Shown: positions 58,468 to 64,000 of the stretch, piece by piece
Layout: each line of letters starts with the position of its first letter
How positions within the stretch are numbered: position 1 is the stretch's first letter
Source: Arthrobacter endolithicus
GTDB lineage: Bacteria; Actinomycetota; Actinomycetes; Actinomycetales; Micrococcaceae
Assembly (NCBI RefSeq): GCF_026627425.1
Contig: NZ_JAPNLH010000002.1
Location: forward strand, 62,001-126,000
DNA: 64,000 bases
Direction: 5' to 3'
The notes under the pieces: model-generated
Told to the model about the DNA's origin: nothing
Databases searched by the model: none
What the model saw: only the letters and a program-made list of their open reading frames with translations
Translations under genes and position numbers: made by a program

Positions 58468-58491
58468 CGGCGGTTAGCTGGGAGGCGGTGG

Positions 58492-60615
58492 CTACACGAC
58501 GTCCAAACCGTCGCATCTGACCTGCACGGGGGTGCCGCTGCGTTTCGCCGCGTTCGCCGCCTTCAGCGCCCGCAACGAGGCCGTGATCCGCGGCGCCAGC
58601 GCATAGGAAAAGAAGAGCAGTGTCCGGTATTCGGCTTCCTCGTCTCCGTCCTTTCGGCCGCCCGATCGGGGGCCCTGCACACCGGGCGCCACCGGCGCCG
58701 GCCCGATCACCCGGACGTCGGCGGACGCGTCCAACTGACCAATGAACGCCTTCACGGCCCCCTCCGGCCCGGTGATGGAGGCGATGCGAGACGCTGGCGG
58801 GAGCCCCAATTCCTGCCGGAGGGTCAGCTCGCGCTCGGCGTAGCCGGCCGGGTCCCAACGAACCAGCGCACCCACTACCTGAGCATCATCCGCTGTCACC
58901 ACCACCACTCCACCCTCCTTCGCCGGTCGAACCAGCGCGCTCGCGTTGAACCAACGGCGCAGGGCGTCCTCGCCGGCGCGCAGGGATTCGCGTCGCAGCA
59001 AGGTGTCGCCGTCGAGCAGGATGGCCGCGGCGTACCCGGCAGCTGCCAGCGGCTCGGCACCCACCGTCGCCACCACCAGCGCGGGCTTGTCCGGAATCTG
59101 GGCCTTAACATGATCCCCGGCAGAGGAAAGCACCGTCACCCCAGGAAAAGCCCTGCCCAGCTCCTCGGCAGTACGCGCCACCCCGACCACGACGCGGCGC
59201 AGTTCGCGGGAGCCGCAGCTGGGACAGCTATGGTCATTACCCGGGGCGGCGCACCACCGGCACTGCAGGACCGGACCCTGGCTGCCTCGCGCCGGGAGTT
59301 CCATCAGCGGGCCGCCGCAGGCAGCACAGCGCGCTGGTTCCCTGCAACGCTGACAGGCCAGGCTAGGCGCATACCCCGCGCGTGCCACTTGGACCAGGAC
59401 CGGCCCCCGCGTGAGCGCTTCCTTGGCAGTCTGCCACGCCCGCTGCGGCAGCCGGGCAACGGCAGCCAGCGGATCGCGGACCTGTTCAAAACTGTCAGCT
59501 GTGCTAATGATCCGCGGTGTTACAGCCCGCGCGAGAGCGCGCTCAGGGTAGATTGGCTGGGCCCACCCGCTGTTGAGCAGCCGCTGGGCTTCCGTGCTCC
59601 GCGTGTGGCCCGCGAGCAGCAGCGCCGCGTTGTCCTGGTCGGCGCGCAGCAGCAACACGTCACGCGCATGCTGGTACGGCGCCCGACGCTCGACATGCAA
59701 GTCATCGCCATCGTCCCAGCAGCAATAGAGACCGGGGTTGACGACGGGGGCAAACGCCGCCGATCGAGTGCCGAGCACCACGGTGACCTCACCGCTGAGG
59801 ACGCGCAGGAAATTCCGGTAGCGCAGGTTTGGCCCGTCGTCCGCCGTCAGTCGGACGAAGGACTCGGCCGGCAGCACGGCCGCGACGGCCTGCTCGAGCA
59901 GTTGCAGGTCCCGCTGGTCGGGAACGACGGCGACGGCGCCCCTGCCCGATGCGTGGCACGTGGCGATGGTATGGGCGAGTTGGTGGTGCCAGGAATTGTC
60001 GCCGAACCCCTGCAGCGTGGACAGGACGCCGCGCGGGTTGCCGCCGGCAGAAAGATGGCTCAGAAAGGCACCGGCGTTGCGGTATCCATCAAAGAGCGAG
60101 GGCGATGGCGACGGCGAGGTCAGGGCAGGAGCCGGCTCCGAAGACTGCTTAGCCGCAATCTGCTTATCCGCGTATTGCTTATCCAGGCTTGCCACCCGCG
60201 GAGGTATGGCCACACGGAGCACGTCGCTGACGGTACCCGCATAACGTGCGGCCACCGCTTCGGCCAGCGTAAGCACTGAGGGCGTCAGCACCGGTACTGC
60301 ACTGAGTACCTTGGCCAGGGGCGTTAGGCGACTGCTTTCCGAGGTTTCGGCGCGGGCCGTGAGGAATCCCTGCAGATTCTGCCCCGCAAACCTGATCTTG
60401 ACCCGCACCCCGGGCCGCGCCTGCCCGTCGAGCTCGGCCGGGACGCTGTAGTCAAAGAGCCTGTCCAGGTGTGGCAGGGACGACTCGATCAATACCCGGG
60501 CGACGGGCAAGTCCTCGGCCAGCACCACCGCGCTATAGGGGTCGGGTTTGAGCTGATGGGCCACAAATCCCTGCAGCAGGGAGGGCTGAACAAGGGAGCC
60601 ACCATCGGCCTGCAT
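58492..60615 (-). CDS. priA: Primosomal protein PriA, degenerate helicase
   Basis: 707 residues. N-terminal DNA-binding domain (LPHLDRLFDYSVP) and the cysteine-rich domain (CQRCREPARCAACGG, CRWCAAPGNDHSCPSCGS) are present. The Walker A region GVTGSGKT of bacterial PriA is replaced by LQGFGDNSWHHQ and no DEEH box is found, as is usual in actinobacterial PriA. It is thus likely a non-helicase replication-restart factor. The ATG at 60615 has a perfect GAAGGAG; the frame reaches a GTG at 60630. An in-frame repeat (DKQYA, DKQIA, AKQSS) lies in the linker near residue 150. Confidence 0.92.
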   Translation of the reverse strand: MQADGGSLVQPSLLQGFVAHQLKPDPYSAVVLAEDLPVARVLIESSLPHLDRLFDYSVPAELDGQARPGVRVKIRFAGQNLQGFLTARAETSESSRLTPLAKVLSAVPVLTPSVLTLAEAVAARYAGTVSDVLRVAIPPRVASLDKQYADKQIAAKQSSEPAPALTSPSPSPSLFDGYRNAGAFLSHLSAGGNPRGVLSTLQGFGDNSWHHQLAHTIATCHASGRGAVAVVPDQRDLQLLEQAVAAVLPAESFVRLTADDGPNLRYRNFLRVLSGEVTVVLGTRSAAFAPVVNPGLYCCWDDGDDLHVERRAPYQHARDVLLLRADQDNAALLLAGHTRSTEAQRLLNSGWAQPIYPERALARAVTPRIISTADSFEQVRDPLAAVARLPQRAWQTAKEALTRGPVLVQVARAGYAPSLACQRCREPARCAACGGPLMELPARGSQGPVLQCRWCAAPGNDHSCPSCGSRELRRVVVGVARTAEELGRAFPGVTVLSSAGDHVKAQIPDKPALVVATVGAEPLAAAGYAAAILLDGDTLLRRESLRAGEDALRRWFNASALVRPAKEGGVVVVTADDAQVVGALVRWDPAGYAERELTLRQELGLPPASRIASITGPEGAVKAFIGQLDASADVRVIGPAPVAPGVQGPRSGGRKDGDEEAEYRTLLFFSYALAPRITASLRALKAANAAKRSGTPVQVRCDGLDVV
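60146..60190. repeat. In-frame 15-bp tandem repeat in priA
   Basis: Three 15-bp units beginning TGCTTA.CC (TGCTTAGCCGCAATC, TGCTTATCCGCGTAT, TGCTTATCCAGGCTT). They encode a Gln/Lys-rich loop that is not conserved in the family. Confidence 0.8.
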
Positions 60616-60747
60616 GTTCAGCTCCTTCACTACGGCGGTCTTCTTCGCTGCTGCGGGTCATGTCACTGGGTAATGTCACTGCAGCGGTTTTCTTTACTGG
60701 ACCACCAGCTAACCACGGCCCGCAGACATCGGTGCCGCACGCCCGAG

Positions 60748-61953
60748 CTAGGCGTTAAAGAAGGCCTTCAACGCGTCCACCCGGTCGAGGTTTTCCCAGG
60801 TAAAGTCAGGGTCGTCACGGCCAAAGTGCCCATGCGCTGCGGTTTTGGCATAGATCGGCCGCTTGAGCTGCAGGTCATTGATAATCGCCTGCGGACGGAG
60901 GTCAAAGATCTCGTCGATGGCATCACTGATCCGGTCCGGGTCTACCGTTTCGGTGCCAAAAGTCTCCACGTACGTTCCCACCGGCCGCGCCTGTCCGATC
61001 GCGTAGGCAATCTGGATCTCCGCCCGGCTCGCCAATCCGGCGGCCACCACGTTCTTGGCCACCCAGCGCATAGCGTAGGCCGCGGAGCGGTCCACCTTGG
61101 ACGGGTCCTTACCGGAAAAAGCTCCGCCGCCATGCCGTGCCATACCCCCGTAGGTATCCACAATAATCTTGCGTCCGGTCAGTCCCGCATCCCCGACAGG
61201 TCCGCCAACCACGAAGGGCCCAGCCGGGTTCAGGATGTTCTTCACATGCGAAATGTCCAGGTCGGACTTGGCCAGCACAGGATCGATCACGTACCGCGCC
61301 AGGTCCTCGCGCAGCTGCTCCAACGACGCCTCCTGCGCGTGCTGGCTGGAAATGACGACGGTCTGCACGGAAACGGGCTTGTCGCCGTCGTATCCGACGG
61401 TCACCTGAGTCTTACCATCGGGGCGAAGATAAGAAAGCAGCCCCGACTTTCGGACCTCCGTTAGCCGTTCGGACAGCCGGTGCGCCAGAAAGATAGGCGT
61501 CGGCATGAACTGGGCGGTCTCATCGCTGGCATAGCCGAACATAATGCCCTGGTCACCGGCCCCCTGCTGGTCGTACTCATCCAGCGCCGTCCCCTCGCGG
61601 ACCTCCAAAGCGTTGAAGACGCCGTCGTAAATGTCCGGGGACTGTTGACCGATCGAGACGGAAACGCCGCAACGTGCGCCGTCAAAGCCGTTGGCCGAGG
61701 AGTCGTAACCAATGTTCAGAATGGTCTCACGGACCAGCTGCGGGATCTCGACATAGGCCTCTGTGGTGACTTCACCAGCCACATGGACGAGGCCCGTCGT
61801 GGCCATGGTCTCAACGGCAACCCTGGAATTTGGGTCCTTTGCGAGCAACGCATCCAGAATTGAATCGCTGATCTGGTCGCAGATCTTGTCCGGGTGACCT
61901 TCGGTCACGGATTCGGAGGTAAACAGGCGCATACGCGCTTTAGCTGAAGTCAC
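60748..61953 (-). CDS. metK: S-adenosylmethionine synthetase
   Basis: 401 residues. Motifs [18 protein letters not shown] ([11 protein letters not shown]), [12 protein letters not shown] and [16 protein letters not shown] are the MetK signatures for ATP and methionine binding. GTG start six nucleotides after TAGAGT, implying leaderless expression and therefore no SAM riboswitch. Follows coaBC in the conserved rpoZ-coaBC-metK-priA order. Confidence 0.98.
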   Translation of the reverse strand: MTSAKARMRLFTSESVTEGHPDKICDQISDSILDALLAKDPNSRVAVETMATTGLVHVAGEVTTEAYVEIPQLVRETILNIGYDSSANGFDGARCGVSVSIGQQSPDIYDGVFNALEVREGTALDEYDQQGAGDQGIMFGYASDETAQFMPTPIFLAHRLSERLTEVRKSGLLSYLRPDGKTQVTVGYDGDKPVSVQTVVISSQHAQEASLEQLREDLARYVIDPVLAKSDLDISHVKNILNPAGPFVVGGPVGDAGLTGRKIIVDTYGGMARHGGGAFSGKDPSKVDRSAAYAMRWVAKNVVAAGLASRAEIQIAYAIGQARPVGTYVETFGTETVDPDRISDAIDEIFDLRPQAIINDLQLKRPIYAKTAAHGHFGRDDPDFTWENLDRVDALKAFFNA

Positions 61954-61959
61954 CTATCC

Positions 61960-61965
61960 ACTCTA
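61960..61965 (-). promoter_or_regulatory. -10 box of metK (leaderless type)
   Basis: TAGAGT on the metK strand, six nucleotides before the GTG start. Confidence 0.55.
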
Positions 61966-62028
61966 CTTCCTTCGGTGGCACAGTCCGCGGCGCAGGTCAT
62001 GGACGGTCACAGCTGCGCGAACGACGAC

Positions 62029-62088
62029 GGCAGACCGGTCACGGGAGCGGCAGACCGGCGCCGCCGGCGGCAAACAGGTAACGGGAGC
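62029..62088. repeat. Tandem repeat array D, three units of 20 bp
   Basis: GGCAGACCGGTCACGGGAGC, GGCAGACCGGCGCCGCCGGC, GGCAAACAGGTAACGGGAGC, then a partial fourth unit (GGCAACCG) up to the end of coaBC. It occupies the coaBC-metK gap. Confidence 0.75.
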
Positions 62089-62096
62089 GGCAACCG

Positions 62097-63338
62097 TTAG
62101 GTGGCGGCCAGCTGGTCACTGATGATGCTGATGACGGCGGCCGCGACGTCGGTTTTGCTCCCCGCGGCGGTGATTGGCTCCGCACCGTGGCGATCGAGAA
62201 TGACCACCTCGGTTTGATCCAGGCCGAAGACCTTGTCGACGCCGACCTGGTTGACGACCAACAGGTCGCATCCCTTGCGTTGCAGCTTTGCCCGTGCATA
62301 GTCCAGCACGTCGGACTGTTCGTCTCCGGTCTCTGCGGCGAAGCCCACAATGATCTGGCGCCGTCCGGTCCGTGTCCGATCGCGGACCAGTTCGAGTAGG
62401 ACATCCGGGTTCCGGACCAGCGTGATCACCGGGTCGGCGACGTCGTCTTGTTTCTTGATTTTGTTCGCCGAACTGTGCAACGGCCGGAAATCGGCCACGG
62501 CGGCGGCCATAACGACCACGTCGGAATCTTCGGCGGCTGCCAGTGCGGCAGCCCGCAGTTCCAAGGCCGTCTGCACGGTGATCAGTTCCACCCCGGCAGG
62601 TGCCGGAACGTCCATATGAGCGGCGATCAGGCGAACATTGGCCCCGGCGTGCAGGGCCGCTGCGGCCAGCGCAACGCCCTGTTTACCAGAGGACCTGTTG
62701 CCCAGGAACCGCACCGGATCCAGGGGTTCGCGGGTCCCGCCCGCGCTGATCGTCACGGTCCGGCCGGCCAGCGGCATCGCAAACGGACCAGAGCCGCCTG
62801 CGCCGCTGTTCACCAGTTCCAGTGCCGCGGCAAAAATCTGTTCCGGCTCGGGAAGCCGGCCCGGTCCGGAGTCTGCTCCGGTCAGCCGCCCCACGGCGGG
62901 CTCCAGCACCGTGACACCGCGGCGGCGTAGGGTGGCGACGTTCGCGGCCGTCGCGGCGTGCTGCCACATCTCGCTGTGCATAGCCGGAGCGAACAACACG
63001 GGACCCCGCGCCATCAACAACGTAGTAGTCAGCAGATCATCCGCCAGACCGGCAGCGGCCCGTGCCAACAGATCGGCCGTGGCCGGAGCGACGACTATTA
63101 AGTCCGCCTCGTGCCCCAGCCGGACATGCATGACCTTGTCAACGTCGTCGAAAACGTTGTTCGACACGGCATTGCCGGAGAGTGCCTCCCAGGTGGCCAT
63201 CCCGACAAACCCGGCCGATGCCGGTGTTGGAATGACGTGCACATCGTGGCCGGCCTCGGTGAAAAGCCGCAACAGCGACGCCACCTTGTATGCGGCAATG
63301 CCGCCGCCAACTCCCAAGACAATATTCAGGGGCGCCAT
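62097..63338 (-). CDS. coaBC: Bifunctional phosphopantothenoylcysteine decarboxylase/synthetase
   Basis: Two steps of coenzyme A synthesis. 413 residues. N-terminal flavoprotein CoaC domain (GVGGGIAAYK, APAMHSEMW, and a HVRLGHEADL histidine); C-terminal CoaB domain from about 185 (ISAGGTREPLDPVRFLGNRSSGKQG in parts: ISAGGTREPLDPVR, NRSSGKQG). 11 nt downstream of rpoZ. Confidence 0.96.
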   Translation of the reverse strand: MAPLNIVLGVGGGIAAYKVASLLRLFTEAGHDVHVIPTPASAGFVGMATWEALSGNAVSNNVFDDVDKVMHVRLGHEADLIVVAPATADLLARAAAGLADDLLTTTLLMARGPVLFAPAMHSEMWQHAATAANVATLRRRGVTVLEPAVGRLTGADSGPGRLPEPEQIFAAALELVNSGAGGSGPFAMPLAGRTVTISAGGTREPLDPVRFLGNRSSGKQGVALAAAALHAGANVRLIAAHMDVPAPAGVELITVQTALELRAAALAAAEDSDVVVMAAAVADFRPLHSSANKIKKQDDVADPVITLVRNPDVLLELVRDRTRTGRRQIIVGFAAETGDEQSDVLDYARAKLQRKGCDLLVVNQVGVDKVFGLDQTEVVILDRHGAEPITAAGSKTDVAAAVISIISDQLAAT

Positions 63339-63349
63339 GGAGCGGGCTG

Positions 63350-63610
63350 CTACTCGGCGACCTCAACGGGTGTGGAAACCAGCATTCCTTCGTTGATTTC
63401 GCGGAAGGCGATGGAAAGGGACTTCTCGTTCAGCCGTGTGTCCACCAGCGGGCCAACGTATTCGAACAGGCCCTCGTGCAGCTGGGCGTAGTATGCGTTG
63501 ATCTGGCGTGCGCGCTTGGCACCGAAAATCACGAGGCCGTACTTCGAATCTGCTGCCTCGAGCAGGGAATCGATCGGCGGGTTGATAATACCTTCAAGCT
63601 TGGTAGCCAC
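63350..63610 (-). CDS. rpoZ: RNA polymerase omega subunit
   Basis: 86 residues from the GTG at 63610 ([19 protein letters not shown]). This start has GGAG six nucleotides upstream; the frame extends nine codons further to a GTG without one. Core motif [18 protein letters not shown]. Omega helps assemble beta prime. It lies between gmk (35 nt upstream) and coaBC. Confidence 0.96.
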   Translation of the reverse strand: MATKLEGIINPPIDSLLEAADSKYGLVIFGAKRARQINAYYAQLHEGLFEYVGPLVDTRLNEKSLSIAFREINEGMLVSTPVEVAE

Positions 63611-63645
63611 AAATTCTCCAAAATCCGTTAGGGTCACAACGCCAA

Positions 63646-64000
63646 TCAGCGCGGATTGGGCGTCAGCCCTATTAATGAAACGAGCTCGTCTGCCGCCCGT
63701 TGAACGTCATCATTTACGATGGTGTGGTCGAACTCCGGCTCGGCAGCAAGTTCCAGTTTAGCGGTTTCCAGCCGTCGGCGCTGTTCCTGCGTGGATTCGG
63801 TTCCCCGGCCCACCAGACGGCGGACCAATTCATCCCAAGTGGGCGGGGCGAGAAAGACGAAATTTGCCTCTGGAACGGCCTCCTTAACCTGCCGGGCGCC
63901 CTGGAGATCAATTTCCAGCAGCACAGACTTCCCCTCGGAAATGGCCCCCTGCACAGTGCTGCGGAGGGTGCCGTAGCGGTTCTGTCCGTGCACGACGGCC
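63646..64000 (-). CDS. gmk: Guanylate kinase (5' end outside window)
   Basis: The C-terminal 118 residues are visible; the P-loop N terminus lies beyond the right edge, and the frame is open to position 64000. Signature [12 protein letters not shown] followed by [16 protein letters not shown] and the LID region [17 protein letters not shown]. Phosphorylates GMP to GDP. Confidence 0.96.
   Translation of the reverse strand, partial: AVVHGQNRYGTLRSTVQGAISEGKSVLLEIDLQGARQVKEAVPEANFVFLAPPTWDELVRRLVGRGTESTQEQRRRLETAKLELAAEPEFDHTIVNDDVQRAADELVSLIGLTPNPR

Noticed and set aside
61954-62096. SAM riboswitch before metK
   Set aside because: The -10 box lies six nucleotides before the start codon, leaving no room for a leader; the gap holds a 20-bp repeat.

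Overview
The window is a 64-kb piece of a high-GC actinobacterial chromosome. Gene content and order (lepA-hemW-hrcA-dnaJ-rsmE, phoH-ybeY-CBS protein-era, leuA-recO-uppS, gmk-rpoZ-coaBC-metK-priA) together with long-form LeuA, DUF3043, DUF3097, LCP and DUF222-HNH proteins point to Micrococcaceae, in the Arthrobacter neighbourhood. That assignment is an inference from gene content, not a phylogeny. Coding density is high. No rRNA, tRNA, prophage, insertion sequence or CRISPR array was recognised.

Layout. Positions 1-3.2 kb hold cytochrome c oxidase subunits I (cut by the left edge) and II and an A-type Fe-S carrier. 3.3-9.6 kb hold an M20 peptidase, a very large DUF222/HNH protein, DUF3043 and an aldo/keto reductase. 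9.6-18.5 kb hold pyrD, a flavoprotein dehydrogenase, uppS, recO, leuA with a structured leader, and an M13 metalloprotease. 18.6-31.6 kb hold an LCP cell-wall ligase, the overlapping phoH-ybeY-CBS-era operon, a GerMN lipoprotein, the hrcA-dnaJ-rsmE heat-shock operon behind a CIRCE-like site, DUF3097, DUF4870 and hemW. 31.7-46.4 kb hold lepA, a large FAD/Fe-S oxidoreductase, an AI-2E family permease, rpsT, holA, comEC, comEA, degV and leuS. 46.6-52.0 kb form a glycerol cluster (glpF, glpK, glpD) with a divergent SorC-type regulator. 52.1-55.1 kb hold a LolA-like protein with an ABC transporter. 55.5-64 kb hold a second aldo/keto reductase, an alpha/beta hydrolase with a glycosyltransferase, priA, metK, coaBC, rpoZ and gmk (cut by the right edge).

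Most genes are housekeeping. The less ordinary signals are: (1) short tandem-repeat arrays with unrelated units, about 16 bp (or 20 bp) between genes and 15 or 30 bp inside genes; (2) RNA-level leaders in front of leuA (a short ORF with a rare TTA codon, then mutually exclusive stems) and leuS (a six-codon leaderless ORF whose stop lies in a terminator stem); (3) a ComEC lacking its C-terminal beta-lactamase-like domain; (4) an apparent internal deletion in the Fe-S region of the large FAD oxidoreductase; (5) a set of starts with a TANNNT box 6-7 nt upstream, as expected for leaderless mRNAs. Several start codons given here were chosen from ribosome binding sites or -10 boxes rather than from maximum ORF length.
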